From: Deltaproteobacteria bacterium
GTDB taxonomy: Bacteria > Desulfobacterota > Syntrophobacteria > Syntrophobacterales > Syntrophobacteraceae
Reading direction: 5' to 3'
Length of the DNA stretch: 45,092 nt
Assembly: GCA_012517315.1 (NCBI GenBank)
Contig: JAAYVE010000022.1
Span: 88,689-133,780, forward strand
Both the position numbers and the translations under genes were made by a program. A model generated the notes under the pieces. It was not told the DNA's origin. It did not search any database and saw only the letters and a list, made by a program, of their open reading frames with translations. Of the stretch, positions 1-11,319 are shown piece after piece (position 1 is the first letter of the stretch; each line of letters begins with the position of its first letter).

Positions 1-620
1 GCACCCGTGATGAAACCCTCGCAGGTGAAAATGACCCGGGGATTTCTCCTTCGGATTTCCGCCGGCTCGCACACCATGTAGGGGAGGCGGCCGTCTGCCA
101 GGAGGTTGATTCCTCCCGCCCTCTCTATCACATCGTGCTGAAAGGATCCGGGCCCTGCCGAGATAAGAGGTTCCCAGTTCATGATCCTGAAAACGGTGGG
201 GCGATTGACCGGGTCGATTTCTTCGATTTTTCGCGCCACGTTCGCGAGGCGAGCCTTGAGCCCTGCCACAAGCCTCCCTCCCGCCTCGGGGCAACCTAGT
301 ATTGCGGACAGTTTTTCCATGGTTTCCAGGGAATCGGCTACGGAGGGGGGATCGGAGTGAAAGACGTGGAGTCCCTCTTCACGGAGGGCTTCCGCCATGT
401 CCTCCTGATGCTTGCCGAAAGTGCAAACGAGATCCGGCTCCGCCTGCACAACCCTTCTCAAGTCCGGGGAATACCAGGACCCGTAACGGGCAATACCGCG
501 CACGGACTCGGGAAAATCGCAGTTTTCGGAGACGCCTGCGAGGTTGTCGACCCAGCCGAGGGCGGCGATGATCTCCGTTTGGGTCGGGGCAAGTGAGATG
601 ACTTTCAGTTTTTCGTTCAT
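1..620 (-). CDS. BtuF-like periplasmic-binding-fold corrinoid-binding protein, C-terminus beyond the window
   Basis: The frame read leftward from ATG 620 stays open for 206 codons to the window edge, so the gene is partial at its 3' end. The product begins [20 protein letters not shown], followed by GWVDNLAGVSENCDFPESV and RYGSWYSPDLRRVVQAEPDL. This is the start typical of the helical-backbone (BtuF/FecB) substrate-binding fold, with the conserved 'SLAPTQTEI' strand-loop and the 'PDLV' strand. No signal peptide is visible, so it may be cytoplasmic, as some corrinoid-binding paralogues of BtuF are. The start codon overlaps the stop of the upstream DUF3786 gene (ATGA), indicating translational coupling. 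The ligand (cobalamin versus another chelate) cannot be decided from the visible part. Family assignment is confident; ligand is inference. Confidence 0.8.
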   Translation of the reverse strand, partial: MNEKLKVISLAPTQTEIIAALGWVDNLAGVSENCDFPESVRGIARYGSWYSPDLRRVVQAEPDLVCTFGKHQEDMAEALREEGLHVFHSDPPSVADSLETMEKLSAILGCPEAGGRLVAGLKARLANVARKIEEIDPVNRPTVFRIMNWEPLISAGPGSFQHDVIERAGGINLLADGRLPYMVCEPAEIRRRNPRVIFTCEGFITG

Positions 621-1516
621 TTGCCGGCCGGTGTATCGTCTGCGGCGGACCCCCCTTTGCCGATGCGCCTCAAAAAGCTGCACACCGCGCCCACGAACGC
701 CCATACGGTATCCAGGCTGTGGAGATGCAAGGAGACGGTTTCGTCAAAAAGGACTTTGAGTTCCGCCCCAAATTCTTCATCACCCTTCCACAGGATGAAC
801 ACCATGGGGATCCGAGGCAGAACCTGGAAACGGTAAGCCAGGTCCCCCATGTTCATGGACACGGCACCGGTCCGCCGTGAGACCTCCTCGAAGAGTTCCG
901 GCCTCGTTCCGAAAAGGTCCTTGAGAGGATCCAGAGGGAGCCTGTGGTGACCGCGGAAAAAAAGTTCCCCTCCCGGTATCTCCTTTTCGCCGATCCAATT
1001 TCCCTTCAAGGGAAGGGATCGCGCCTCCAGAAGATAGTGAAGGATTGCCAGGTAAAAGTTGAAGCTGTCGGCGGGCGGGGAGAGGCTTTCTTCCGGTTCG
1101 ATGATTTCCCGCCCGGGTGAGCAGAAATAGCGGCAGCCCAGAAATGGGAACCGGTAAGCCGATCTTTTCGGGTCATACTCAACCAGGGCCCGCATGCACA
1201 CGTCCTGGGGATCCCTTTGTCGCAACGTTTCCCACAAGAGCGGGTCGATTTCCGAGGGATCCGTGAAGATGCCCCTGGAGCGGATGTTTTCCAGGAGCAG
1301 CTTGATGATCTGTTTTCCCCTTTCGGCCATGTCCTCGGGAACCATGATCCGTCCCCATCCCCTCTGGGTGATGAAAAGACCGTCGTAGGGAGTTTCTTCG
1401 AAGGTCCTCAGGATCGCGGGGATACTCTCCTTTTCGAGGGCATCCATGAGGAGATCCCCCTCGAATCGATTGGCAAGGGTGTGAATGGACACAAATTGGG
1501 AGGTGGGGTCTGTCAT
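617..1516 (-). CDS. DUF2007-DUF3786 two-domain protein of unknown function
   Basis: A 299-residue soluble protein. Residues about 8-75 resemble the DUF2007 'putative signal-transducing' domain: they begin [20 protein letters not shown] and end with the [19 protein letters not shown] helix. Residues about 95-290 look like DUF3786, with a [20 protein letters not shown] core, a following [11 protein letters not shown] segment, and a C-terminal [19 protein letters not shown] segment. Neither domain has an established activity. DUF3786 proteins are common in anaerobes, and here the gene overlaps by 4 bp both the upstream J-domain gene and the downstream corrinoid-binding-protein gene. The three are therefore very probably one transcript and may share a pathway. 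The corrinoid link is inference from that coupling only. Confidence 0.75.
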   Translation of the reverse strand: MTDPTSQFVSIHTLANRFEGDLLMDALEKESIPAILRTFEETPYDGLFITQRGWGRIMVPEDMAERGKQIIKLLLENIRSRGIFTDPSEIDPLLWETLRQRDPQDVCMRALVEYDPKRSAYRFPFLGCRYFCSPGREIIEPEESLSPPADSFNFYLAILHYLLEARSLPLKGNWIGEKEIPGGELFFRGHHRLPLDPLKDLFGTRPELFEEVSRRTGAVSMNMGDLAYRFQVLPRIPMVFILWKGDEEFGAELKVLFDETVSLHLHSLDTVWAFVGAVCSFLRRIGKGGSAADDTPAGK

Positions 1517-1968
1517 AGGGGAGGCTTTCTCTCCTTGAGAATCGTCTCGTAGGCGCCCTGGATTTCCTGGAACTTGCGGTTGGCCAAGGTCTGAAATTCT
1601 TCTCCCAGATGGGCCACCTTATCCGGGTGATACCGTGACGCCTGGGTCCGGTAGGCATGCTTGATCTCATCCATCGTGGCTGAGCGGCTCACACCCAGGA
1701 TGGCATAAGGGTCCTTCGGTTCACGGGAGTTCCCGTCGTCTGGCCTCTGCCGGGAGGCGGATTCGCTGTAACCACCGCCTTTGTGGTGTCCATGGGGATT
1801 GGAGGTTCCCGGCGCGTCTCCCGTGCCCTTTTTCATAAACGAGTAGATGAGAAGGAACAGCAGGATGAGATCGTCCATTCTCCCCACTCCGGGGATGAAG
1901 TCCGGAATGAGATCCAGCGGTGACAGAAAGTAGATCAGCCAAGCGATTACAGCAAGAATCCGCCCCAT
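1513..1968 (-). CDS. DUF1232 membrane segment fused to a C-terminal J domain
   Basis: 151 residues. The first ~45 residues form a YkvA/DUF1232-like hydrophobic unit ([20 protein letters not shown], then [13 protein letters not shown]). A polar linker follows, and residues about 88-145 are a J domain: [22 protein letters not shown], then the HPD tripeptide in [12 protein letters not shown] and the closing helix. HPD is the motif that stimulates DnaK ATPase, so this is a membrane-tethered DnaK co-chaperone. It lacks the Gly/Phe and zinc regions of true DnaJ. It is the first gene of the leftward overlapping trio. Client proteins are unknown. Confidence 0.85.
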   Translation of the reverse strand: MGRILAVIAWLIYFLSPLDLIPDFIPGVGRMDDLILLFLLIYSFMKKGTGDAPGTSNPHGHHKGGGYSESASRQRPDDGNSREPKDPYAILGVSRSATMDEIKHAYRTQASRYHPDKVAHLGEEFQTLANRKFQEIQGAYETILKERKPPL

Positions 1969-2325
1969 GGGTATTGGCGCCTCGTCGGTTCAGAATCGGC
2001 GGGCGGCGGCCGGGAGGATGCCCAAAACCACCGCCGCAGTGGGCAGTGTTCGGCGGGGGAGAATTCAATGGGAAAAAGAGCGTGTGGCGGGACACTGAGG
2101 GGCCTCCCCCGCCGCAGCGAATCATTATCGCGCAGTGGAACCCAAAGGCAAGGCTTTTTGCTGTCTCATTGCTGCAAGGGACGGTTGTGGTGCGAAGGGC
2201 TCGAGGAGTGTGGAGCCGTTCAATTTGCAGGAGCACTCGTCGGTTTTCTGTGATAAGGATGCTCCTGTTCCATCTGCATAGTCCGGCGACAGCCGGCGGG
2301 GAAATCTTGCGAGGAGGAGGTGCGC
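1969..2325. other. Divergent intergenic region between the J-domain gene and lemA
   Basis: About 357 bp between two divergently transcribed genes, so promoters for both directions should lie here. I see no convincing sigma-70 box. The best rightward candidate, TTGCAG at 2225-2230 with TGTGAT 18 bp further on, is weak. A small perfect hairpin (CCGGC-gaca-GCCGG, near 2283-2296) sits just upstream of the lemA ribosome-binding site. No small gene or RNA family is recognisable. Confidence 0.4.
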
Positions 2326-2883
2326 ATGTCCTTATTCGCCATGGGGTTCTTGGTCGTTGCGGCACTACTGGTGATTTGGTTTGTTGCCATCTATAATCGT
2401 TTCATCCGGGCGAAGAACCTGGCACAGGAGGGGTGGAGCGGAATCGATGTCCAGCTCAAAAGGCGTCACGACTTGATTCCCAACCTTATCGAGTCCGTCA
2501 AGGGATATATGCAGTACGAAGAGAAGATTCTGTCGAAAGTGGTGGAACTCCGGAGCAGGGGAATGTCCGCGGAGGGTATCAGGGAAAAGGCTGCCGTGGA
2601 GGGGGAGCTGACCCAGGCGTTGAAATCGGTGTTCGCCCTTGCGGAAGCATACCCTGATCTCAAGGCCAATCAGAGTTTTCTGGACCTACAGAGCAATCTT
2701 GCATCCGTTGAAGACCAGATCCAGTTGGCCAGAAGGTATTACAACGGTGCCGTTCGGGACTTCAACATCCTCGTGGAATCCTTTCCCAGCGTGCTGGTGG
2801 CGCGGATATTCAACTTTCAACTGATGGAGTTCTTCGAACTGGAGTCGGCGACGGAACGGGAAGTCCCGCCGGTCAAGTTCTGA
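2326..2883 (+). CDS. lemA: LemA family protein
   Basis: 185 residues starting at ATG 2326, which lies 5-6 bp after a GAGGAGGAGG Shine-Dalgarno. A GTG at 2320 in the same frame is too close to that site. One N-terminal transmembrane helix (residues ~4-24) is followed by the LemA coiled helical domain: NRFIRAKNLAQEGWSGIDVQ, the highly conserved RRHDLIPNLIESVKGY, and the later ARRYYNGAVRDFNILVESFP. LemA proteins sit in the inner membrane with the helical domain outside; their biochemical role is unsettled. The downstream gene, 40 bp away, encodes a DUF2207 membrane protein, the usual partner of LemA in bacteria, so the two probably act together in the envelope. Confidence 0.92.
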   Translation: MSLFAMGFLVVAALLVIWFVAIYNRFIRAKNLAQEGWSGIDVQLKRRHDLIPNLIESVKGYMQYEEKILSKVVELRSRGMSAEGIREKAAVEGELTQALKSVFALAEAYPDLKANQSFLDLQSNLASVEDQIQLARRYYNGAVRDFNILVESFPSVLVARIFNFQLMEFFELESATEREVPPVKF

Positions 2884-2923
2884 AACTCCGTTGAGATGAG
2901 AAATCCTGACGATTGAGGGCAAC

Positions 2924-4867
2924 ATGACGAAGAGAGGACCCGTTTTGCTGCTGCGGGTAACGGCCGTGCTCTTGCTGGTTCTGTGCCTCCGGACCCCTGC
3001 AAGTGGGGCGGAAACCGAGCGGATCCTCCGATTCCACAGCCACATCGTTGTGCATGCCGACGCCTCCATGACCGTGAAGGAACAGATCCGCGTAAACTGC
3101 GCCGGCCAGGAAATCAGAAGGGGCATCTACCGAGATTTCCCGACGGATTACCGGGACCGCTACGGAAACAGGGTGCGCGTGGATTTCCATGTCCTACAGG
3201 TGCTGCGAAACGGCCGGCAGGAGCCCTACCACATGGAACGGCAGGGCAATGGCTGGCGTGTTTACGCTGGGCAAAAAGACGTCTTGATCCCCCACGGGAT
3301 CCATGAGTACACCTTTGAGTACAAGACGAACCGGCAGTTGGGGTTTTTCCCTGATCACGACGAGCTTTATTGGAACGTCACGGGCAATGGGTGGAGTTTC
3401 CCCATCGATTTCGCCTCTGCCACGGTGGAACTGCCCGGGGGTGCGGTTGATCGCCTGATTATGCGGGACGGATTTACAGGCCCTTCGGGGTCTAAGGAGA
3501 AGAACTTCAGGATTGCGGCGGATTCGGCGGGCAATGTGATGTTCATCACCACGAGACCGCTCCTCCCTCAGGAGGGCTTGACAATCGTCGTGGGATGGCC
3601 AAAGGGCTATGTGGCGGAACCCACGCCCTCTGAGCGAATACACCTGTTCCTCCGGGACAACGGGGGGATCTTCGCGGGATTGGCCGGGGCGCTGTTCCTC
3701 TTTTTCTACTATATGGGCGTGTGGGTCAGGGTGGGAAAAGACCCCGAGGGGGGAACCATCGTGCCCCTGTTCACCCCACCCGAAGGGTTTTCACCCGCTC
3801 AGGTGCGGTTCATCTCGGAAATGGGTTACGATGACCAAGTGTTTGCTTCCGCCGTCATCGACATGGCGGTGAAGGGATACCTCAAAATCTCGGATGAGAA
3901 CGGCACTTACAAGCTCACAAAGACGGGTTCGAACGTGTCCGCTCTGTTGTCCCCCGAGGAGAAAAAGCTTGCGGAGAAGCTTTTCGGGGGAAGGGATACC
4001 ATCCTCCTCCAAAACAGCAATCATTCCATCATCGGGGATGCGGTATCCAGTGTGAAGAGCGTCCTTAAGACGAATTACGAAAAGTCTTATTTCCTCAGAA
4101 ATACACGCTACTTCCTTCCAGGGCTGATTTTCTCCCTTGTGGCCCTTTTTGGTTCCCTCCTGCTGGGCTCTACACAAAGCGGTGTCGAGGGGCCTCTCAT
4201 TGGGGTTTGGCTCTCGGGATGGACCGCCGCCGTGGTGCTGCTTTTCATGCGAGTGGCGAATGCGTGGAAACAAGCCCTCACGGCGACGGGGGGCCGAATC
4301 GGCGCTTACGGAGGGGCCATTTTCACCACTCTATTTTTCATTCCTTTTGCAGCCTTCGAAATTGTCGGGCTCTACGTTCTGGCCAGGGTCACCTCTCCGT
4401 GGATGATCCTCGTGCTCCTGCTCATCGTCTTCCTCAACGGACTTTTCTACCGCTTGTTGAAAGCTCCCACCAGGGCCGGGAGGCAGATACTGGACAAAAT
4501 CGAGGGATTCAAAATGTATCTCGCCATAGCGGAGAAGGAACGCTTGAACCTGTTGAATCCACCTGAGCGGACTCCCCAGTTGTTTGAGAAATACCTTCCC
4601 TATGCCCTGGCACTTGGGGTGGAGCAGGAGTGGTCGGAGCAGTTTGCGGACATCCTTGCGCAGGCTGCACAGAGGGGGGCGGAGTATTCACCCGCCTGGT
4701 ATTCGGGAAGCAGTTGGAATCGTCTGGGTGTGAGCGGATTCGGCAGTGCGGTGGGCAGTTCACTGTCCAGCGCCATTGCATCCTCCTCCACAGCACCGGG
4801 TTCCAGTTCCGGCGGCGGCGGGTCTTCCGGCGGAGGGGGCGGCGGTGGTGGGGGAGGAGGCTGGTAG
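2924..4867 (+). CDS. DUF2207 membrane protein with glycine-rich C-terminus
   Basis: 647 residues. A signal peptide (residues ~1-28, ending TPASGA) leads into an extracytoplasmic DUF2207 beta domain (residues ~30-230; it contains RRGIYRDFPTDYRDRYGNRV, and FPDHDELYWNVTGNGWSFPI further on). A first transmembrane helix lies near residues 245-265, then a soluble winged-helix-like stretch with FISEMGYDDQVFASAVIDMA. Four further helices lie between about 395 and 515. The C-terminus is serine- and glycine-rich and ends in an uninterrupted run of 11 glycines followed by tryptophan. This tail is typical of the family and may be a flexible surface or interaction tail. It pairs with lemA immediately upstream. 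Function unknown. Confidence 0.88.
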   Translation: MTKRGPVLLLRVTAVLLLVLCLRTPASGAETERILRFHSHIVVHADASMTVKEQIRVNCAGQEIRRGIYRDFPTDYRDRYGNRVRVDFHVLQVLRNGRQEPYHMERQGNGWRVYAGQKDVLIPHGIHEYTFEYKTNRQLGFFPDHDELYWNVTGNGWSFPIDFASATVELPGGAVDRLIMRDGFTGPSGSKEKNFRIAADSAGNVMFITTRPLLPQEGLTIVVGWPKGYVAEPTPSERIHLFLRDNGGIFAGLAGALFLFFYYMGVWVRVGKDPEGGTIVPLFTPPEGFSPAQVRFISEMGYDDQVFASAVIDMAVKGYLKISDENGTYKLTKTGSNVSALLSPEEKKLAEKLFGGRDTILLQNSNHSIIGDAVSSVKSVLKTNYEKSYFLRNTRYFLPGLIFSLVALFGSLLLGSTQSGVEGPLIGVWLSGWTAAVVLLFMRVANAWKQALTATGGRIGAYGGAIFTTLFFIPFAAFEIVGLYVLARVTSPWMILVLLLIVFLNGLFYRLLKAPTRAGRQILDKIEGFKMYLAIAEKERLNLLNPPERTPQLFEKYLPYALALGVEQEWSEQFADILAQAAQRGAEYSPAWYSGSSWNRLGVSGFGSAVGSSLSSAIASSSTAPGSSSGGGGSSGGGGGGGGGGGW

Positions 4868-5154
4868 CCTCGCCAGGCGAATTTCCCGGGTATGGGACCG
4901 TCACGGCCATGGAGGGCGTGTGCTCCATGCCCACAGGACGACGGGCACAAAGACCCGGAGTATTCAGTCCCTGGGGAGGATCCGCTGCCACGACACCTCG
5001 CGGCGGGATCCTACGGCGGCTGCTTTCAGGGGCTGAGATTGGGGACTGTTTCGGTTCAGACTCCGAAAAGGACCTGTTGGCGTGATTTCCTGGGCTGTAT
5101 TCTGAGTCTTGGGTTTCTTTCTGATTTTGTGAGACACCCCGAGGGGAGGTTCCA

Positions 5155-6111
5155 GTGAAGATACTTGTGACCGGCGGAGCCGGCTACATCGGTTCCCACA
5201 CATCAAAACTTTTGAAAAGGGCGGGCCACACCCCCATCGCTTTCGACAACCTGTCCAACGGATGGGCCGAGTGGGTCAAGTTTGGTCCCTTTGTGTTCGG
5301 GGATATCCGCCACGAGGAAGCCCTCTTCCAGGCCCTTTCCGCTTTTCAGGCGGACGCGGTCATCCACTTCGCGGCGAAGGCGTACGTGGAGGAGTCCACC
5401 AGGCTGCCCGAAGAGTACTTCGACAACAACGTGAGCGGAACCGTTGCGTTGCTCAAGGCCATGAGGCGCGCCGGAACGAGCCTTCTTGTCTTCTCCAGTT
5501 CCTGCGCCACATATGGAAATGCCAGGACTCCGACCATCGCCGAGGACCATCCTCAGGAACCGACGAATCCTTACGGCCTGTCCAAGCTCATGTGCGAGGA
5601 GGTGATCCGGACGGCAGCCCCCGTCCTTGGGATTCGCTTTGCGGCGCTTCGGTATTTCAACGTCATCGGCAACGATCCGGAAGGGGAGATCTACGAGAGG
5701 CACGAACCGGAAACACACGTGCTTCCGAATCTCATGAAGGCCGCCCAGACGGGGGGGACTTTTTCTCTGTATGGAACGGATCATCCCACCCCCGACGGAA
5801 CGGCGGTGCGGGATTACGTGTATGTCATGGACCTGGCCGAGGCTCACATGAAGGCCCTGGATGTCATCGCTTCACAGGAAAGGCTCATTTCCAACGTGGG
5901 GCTGGGAAAGGGGGTCTCAGTGCGGGAACTCCTGAAAACCGTGGAGGACGCCCTCGGCGTAAAGGTGAACGTCGTGGAGAAGCCGATTCGGCCTGGAGAT
6001 CCGCCTCAGTTGGTTGCCGACAACGCGTTCCTCAAGACTTGGTTTCCCCACGAATTCAGGACGGCGGCGATGGTCGTGCGGGACTTGGCCCAAAAGGTCA
6101 AGCGCGCCTGA
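5155..6111 (+). CDS. galE: UDP-glucose 4-epimerase (GalE-type extended SDR)
   Basis: 318 residues beginning at GTG 5155, which is preceded by a GAGGGGAGG ribosome-binding site 5 bp upstream. The Rossmann NAD-binding motif TGGAGYIGSH is at residues 6-15, the serine-rich active-site strand FSSSCATYG lies near 112-120, and the catalytic YxxxK is Tyr140-Gly-Leu-Ser-Lys144. The AALRYFNVIGNDPEGEIYER and GTAVRDYVYVMDLAEAH segments are signatures of UDP-hexose 4-epimerases. It would interconvert UDP-glucose and UDP-galactose (or the N-acetyl forms) for envelope polysaccharide. The 287-bp upstream gap holds no clear promoter; TTGGCG then TATTCT at 15-bp spacing is the nearest match. Substrate range cannot be read from sequence. 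Confidence 0.93.
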   Translation: MKILVTGGAGYIGSHTSKLLKRAGHTPIAFDNLSNGWAEWVKFGPFVFGDIRHEEALFQALSAFQADAVIHFAAKAYVEESTRLPEEYFDNNVSGTVALLKAMRRAGTSLLVFSSSCATYGNARTPTIAEDHPQEPTNPYGLSKLMCEEVIRTAAPVLGIRFAALRYFNVIGNDPEGEIYERHEPETHVLPNLMKAAQTGGTFSLYGTDHPTPDGTAVRDYVYVMDLAEAHMKALDVIASQERLISNVGLGKGVSVRELLKTVEDALGVKVNVVEKPIRPGDPPQLVADNAFLKTWFPHEFRTAAMVVRDLAQKVKRA

Positions 6112-6157
6112 ACGAAGCGGGCCCGTGGGTCCTTGGAAGGGAGAAGCGATCACAATC

Positions 6158-6490
6158 ATGAAGCAGTACGTCATCGATCAGTTGCGGCCTGCAGACTACT
6201 GGCAGCTTGTGGACTACCTCAATGCCAATGCAGCGAGTTCAGCACTGGAGGGAATCTACCGGGTGGACCTTCCCGACGACCTTTGCACTGTGATGCAGCG
6301 AGAACACACGGCATGCGGACCTCACTATTTCGCCGTCAACCTGGACGTGAACCAGGTGGCGTTCGAATTGCTCATCAGGAGCAGTCAGGTGCTCCGCTGC
6401 CAGTGCATTGCCTATGCCACCAGGGAGCAGCGGGATTTCATCATCGGCTTCGCCGACAGGATGCTGGAGGATCTGAAAATCAAGATTTGA
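6158..6490 (+). CDS. Conserved-looking small protein of unknown function
   Basis: 110 residues. ATG 6158 is chosen because the frame upstream of it overlaps galE and reads as non-protein-like sequence, and because GGAAGGGAG lies upstream. It begins MKQYVIDQLRPADYWQLVDY and ends RDFIIGFADRMLEDLKIKI. It is an alpha/beta-type soluble composition with two cysteines in a C-x-C pair (LRCQC) and one more in each of DDLCTV and TACGP. No signal peptide or membrane segment. I do not recognise the family. It is 46 bp after galE and probably co-transcribed, but that does not indicate a function. Confidence 0.7.
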   Translation: MKQYVIDQLRPADYWQLVDYLNANAASSALEGIYRVDLPDDLCTVMQREHTACGPHYFAVNLDVNQVAFELLIRSSQVLRCQCIAYATREQRDFIIGFADRMLEDLKIKI

Positions 6491-6509
6491 CGGCAAAAGC
6501 CTCGTGGAC

Positions 6510-6555
6510 GGCCACAGGACGGCGGTCATCCCCTGTGGCCCCGGCGCGGCCGTTT
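6510..6555. terminator. Hairpin between two converging genes, probable terminator
   Basis: A perfect 9-bp stem GGCCACAGG (6510-6518) / CCTGTGGCC (6532-6540) with a 13-base loop. It is followed by a second small GC hairpin and TTTT at 6552-6555. It lies between the stop of the rightward small gene (6490) and the stop of leftward aroC (6594), where a terminator is expected. The T tract is short, so intrinsic activity may be modest. Confidence 0.5.
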
Positions 6556-6593
6556 TCACGAACCGCTCCCCTGCACCGAAGGGGCGGGTCTTC

Positions 6594-7733
6594 TCAACGG
6601 GGGTGAAAGCCGGCTTTCTCCCCGGTTTTGCTTCCCATCGCACGACAGCCTGCTCTCACCCAAGCCGGACGCGATGCCCGACGCTGACTGCAGGGGAAAG
6701 GGTGGAGCATGAAGTCGGCCAAGGTGAGGAGCACCATCGCTTCACAAACGGGAACAATACGGGGGATGGCTGATATGTCATGCCTGCCCTTGATCTCGAG
6801 GGTGGCGGGGGTGCCCTCCCGGGTGACGGTCTGTTGAGGTTTGGAGATGGATGGAATGGGCTTTACGGCGACCCGGACGATGATGTCCTGTCCCGTTGAG
6901 AGGCCTCCCAGTATGCCTCCGGCGTGGTTGCTGCCGTAGCCTTCAGGGGTCAACGGGTCGTTGTTTTCGCTCCCCAGGAGATGGGCGGCTGCAAACCCTT
7001 CTCCGATCTCGACCCCTTTTACCGCGCCGATGGACATGAGGGCCCCCGCGAGGCGTGCATCCAGTTTATCAAAAACCGGTTCTCCCAGGCCGGGTGGGCA
7101 GCCCTTGGCGACCAACTCCACGATTCCTCCCACGGAATCCCCCGCCTCCCGGATTTCCTTGATCCTCTGTTCCATGGCAACCGCCGCTTCTGGGTCGGGG
7201 CACAACAGGGGATTGCTGTCGATGGCTTCCCAGTGGAAATTTCTTGCCCGAATGCCTCCGAGGGCGATGGTATACCCTCTCACGCTCATTCCCCCGGCTG
7301 CAAGGAATGTTCGGGCGATGGCGCCGGCAGCGACGCGGGCGGCGGTTTCCCTGGCCGAACTCCTCCCGCCTCCCCTCCAATCTCGGATGCCGTATTTCTG
7401 TTCGTAAGTCCTGTCCGCGTGACCGGGCCGATAGACTTGTGCAAGGTGCGTGTAGTCCTTGCTTCTCACGTCCCGGTTTCTGATGAGCAGGCTGATGGGT
7501 GTCCCGGTTGTTTTGCCTTCGAAGACCCCGGAGAGGATTTCCACCTGGTCCGTTTCCCGGCGGGGAGTGGTGAGGGCCCTGCCCGGCCGTCTTCGATCGA
7601 GGTCTCGCTGGATGTCTGACTCGTCGAGGGGTATCCCCGGCGGACAGCCTTCCACAACGGCCCCCAATGCGGGCCCGTGGGATTCACCCCAGGTGGTGAC
7701 TCGGAAAACACGGCCAAAGTGACTTCCAGGCAT
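6594..7733 (-). CDS. aroC: Chorismate synthase
   Basis: 379 residues from ATG 7733, preceded by CAGGGAGGT. It makes chorismate from 5-enolpyruvylshikimate 3-phosphate using reduced FMN, the last shared step to aromatic amino acids and folate precursors. Signature segments present are [20 protein letters not shown] at the N-terminus, [39 protein letters not shown] with the [15 protein letters not shown] loop, and [20 protein letters not shown] near the C-terminus. The length is normal for the bacterial enzyme, with a ~20-residue Arg/Lys-rich tail after the conserved end. It stands alone, convergent to the small gene at 6158 and divergent from clpS. A 14-bp palindrome (6605-6618) lies within its last codons. 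Confidence 0.97.
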   Translation of the reverse strand: MPGSHFGRVFRVTTWGESHGPALGAVVEGCPPGIPLDESDIQRDLDRRRPGRALTTPRRETDQVEILSGVFEGKTTGTPISLLIRNRDVRSKDYTHLAQVYRPGHADRTYEQKYGIRDWRGGGRSSARETAARVAAGAIARTFLAAGGMSVRGYTIALGGIRARNFHWEAIDSNPLLCPDPEAAVAMEQRIKEIREAGDSVGGIVELVAKGCPPGLGEPVFDKLDARLAGALMSIGAVKGVEIGEGFAAAHLLGSENNDPLTPEGYGSNHAGGILGGLSTGQDIIVRVAVKPIPSISKPQQTVTREGTPATLEIKGRHDISAIPRIVPVCEAMVLLTLADFMLHPFPCSQRRASRPAWVRAGCRAMGSKTGEKAGFHPR

Positions 7734-7855
7734 GACGACCTCCCTGCGGGACAGGGCAGAGGCCTCCCCGGGAGCCCAACCGGCGGGGCAGGTGCCATCT
7801 GCCGGCTCGGAAGGCCGGGGAGTCTCCGCGCAAGGGCTTCAGCGCCGTCCCGTGC

Positions 7856-7883
7856 TTGACTCACTTCTTGAAAAAGTTATCCT
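7856..7883 (+). promoter_or_regulatory. Candidate promoter for clpS-clpA
   Basis: TTGACT at 7856-7861 and TATCCT at 7878-7883 are separated by 16 bp, about 70 bp before the clpS start. The surrounding 7862-7900 stretch is AT-rich compared with its flanks. Overlapping alternatives (TTGAAA at 7868, TATTAT at 7888) are too closely spaced for a standard promoter. Confidence 0.35.
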
Positions 7884-7951
7884 TCATTATTATGAGTAGG
7901 TGAGTGACCATAAAGGAACGCGGGGTTTTTTGCAATGCGGAGGAGAGGGGG

Positions 7952-8266
7952 ATGAGTGATCACCGTCCCGATCACAGGGAATTTATCGAGAGCGGGATCG
8001 AGGAAGACCTCCAGGAGCCGCGGCTTTACAAAGTCCTGCTTCACAACGACGACTACACGACAATGGAATTTGTGGTAGAGATTTTGCAAAGGGTTTTTCA
8101 CAAGTCTCCGGTGGAAGCGACCCAAATCATGTTGAATGTGCACAAGAGCGGAATCGGCGTATGCGGAATATTCCCCGCGGAGGTGGCGGAAACCAAGGTG
8201 GAAATGGTCCACCATCTGGCCAAGAAAAACGGTTTTCCCTTACAGTGCAGCATGGAAGAAGCATAA
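7952..8266 (+). CDS. clpS: ClpS, N-degron adaptor for ClpAP
   Basis: 104 residues from ATG 7952, preceded by a strong GGAGGAGAGGGG site; an upstream in-frame ATG at 7904 lacks one. The ClpS core is clear: LYKVLLHNDDYTTMEFVVEI carries the Asn-Asp-Asp residues that bind a destabilising N-terminal residue, and the VHKSGIGVCGIFPAEVAETK stretch is typical of the family. ClpS hands N-degron substrates to ClpA. The stop TAA is followed directly by the clpA ATG without a gap, so the two genes are translationally coupled. Confidence 0.96.
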   Translation: MSDHRPDHREFIESGIEEDLQEPRLYKVLLHNDDYTTMEFVVEILQRVFHKSPVEATQIMLNVHKSGIGVCGIFPAEVAETKVEMVHHLAKKNGFPLQCSMEEA

Positions 8267-10600
<2,334 letters not shown>

Positions 10601-10617
10601 ATGATGTCTGTCATGAC

Positions 10618-11319
10618 ATGCCCGTCTTTCGTCTGACCCGGTCTCTCATTTTTCCCCCCGTCGACCGCGCGGAAGCCGACGGGCTTCTGGCGGTCGGCGG
10701 GGACCTTTCCCCGGAACGACTGTTACTCGCTTACAGCCTTGGTATATTCCCGTGGTATGCACGAGACCTGCCCATACTCTGGTGGTCCCCTGACCCAAGG
10801 CTCGTGCTTTTCCCCAATGAACTGAAAATCTCCAGGAGTCTCCTTCGCGTTTTGCGCAAGAGGGTTTTTCACGTGACCCTCGACGTGGCGTTTCGAGAGG
10901 TGATGGAGCGATGCGCATCGGTGCCCAGGAAACAGAATGAGGGGACATGGATCGTTCCGGAGATGATCGAGGCCTACTGCAGGCTGCATCGGCTGGGCTA
11001 TGCACATTCGGTGGAAGTTTGGTATGAAGGGGATCTTGTGGGAGGACTGTACGGGATTGCCCTGGGGAGGGTGTTTTTCGGCGAATCCATGTTTTCAATG
11101 CGCAGCGACGCCTCCAAAGTGGCCCTTGTTTACCTGGTGGATCTTTTGAGGCGGTGGGACTTCCGTCTCATCGACTGTCAGGTGACCACAGGGCACCTCA
11201 TGCGAATGGGGGCGAGGGAGATTTCCAGGCGGGAGTTCCTGACCCGGCTCTCCGAAGGCCTGGAAACGCCCTTTCCCAGGAGACTCTGGTCCCCGACCGA
11301 TCTTGTCGATCCCTCCTGA
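10618..11319 (+). CDS. aat: Leucyl/phenylalanyl-tRNA-protein transferase
   Basis: 233 residues. Aat adds Leu or Phe from aminoacyl-tRNA to N-terminal Lys/Arg, creating N-degrons read by ClpS. Conserved segments are LLAYSLGIFPWYARDLPILW with WWSPDPRLVLFP, GTWIVPEMIEAYCRLHRLGY, and GGLYGIALGRVFFGESMFS, plus SKVALVYLV and LIDCQVTTGHLMRMGA. The start at 10618 is 17 bp after the clpA stop and has no good Shine-Dalgarno, so reinitiation after clpA is likely. Length matches the bacterial family. Confidence 0.96.
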   Translation: MPVFRLTRSLIFPPVDRAEADGLLAVGGDLSPERLLLAYSLGIFPWYARDLPILWWSPDPRLVLFPNELKISRSLLRVLRKRVFHVTLDVAFREVMERCASVPRKQNEGTWIVPEMIEAYCRLHRLGYAHSVEVWYEGDLVGGLYGIALGRVFFGESMFSMRSDASKVALVYLVDLLRRWDFRLIDCQVTTGHLMRMGAREISRREFLTRLSEGLETPFPRRLWSPTDLVDPS

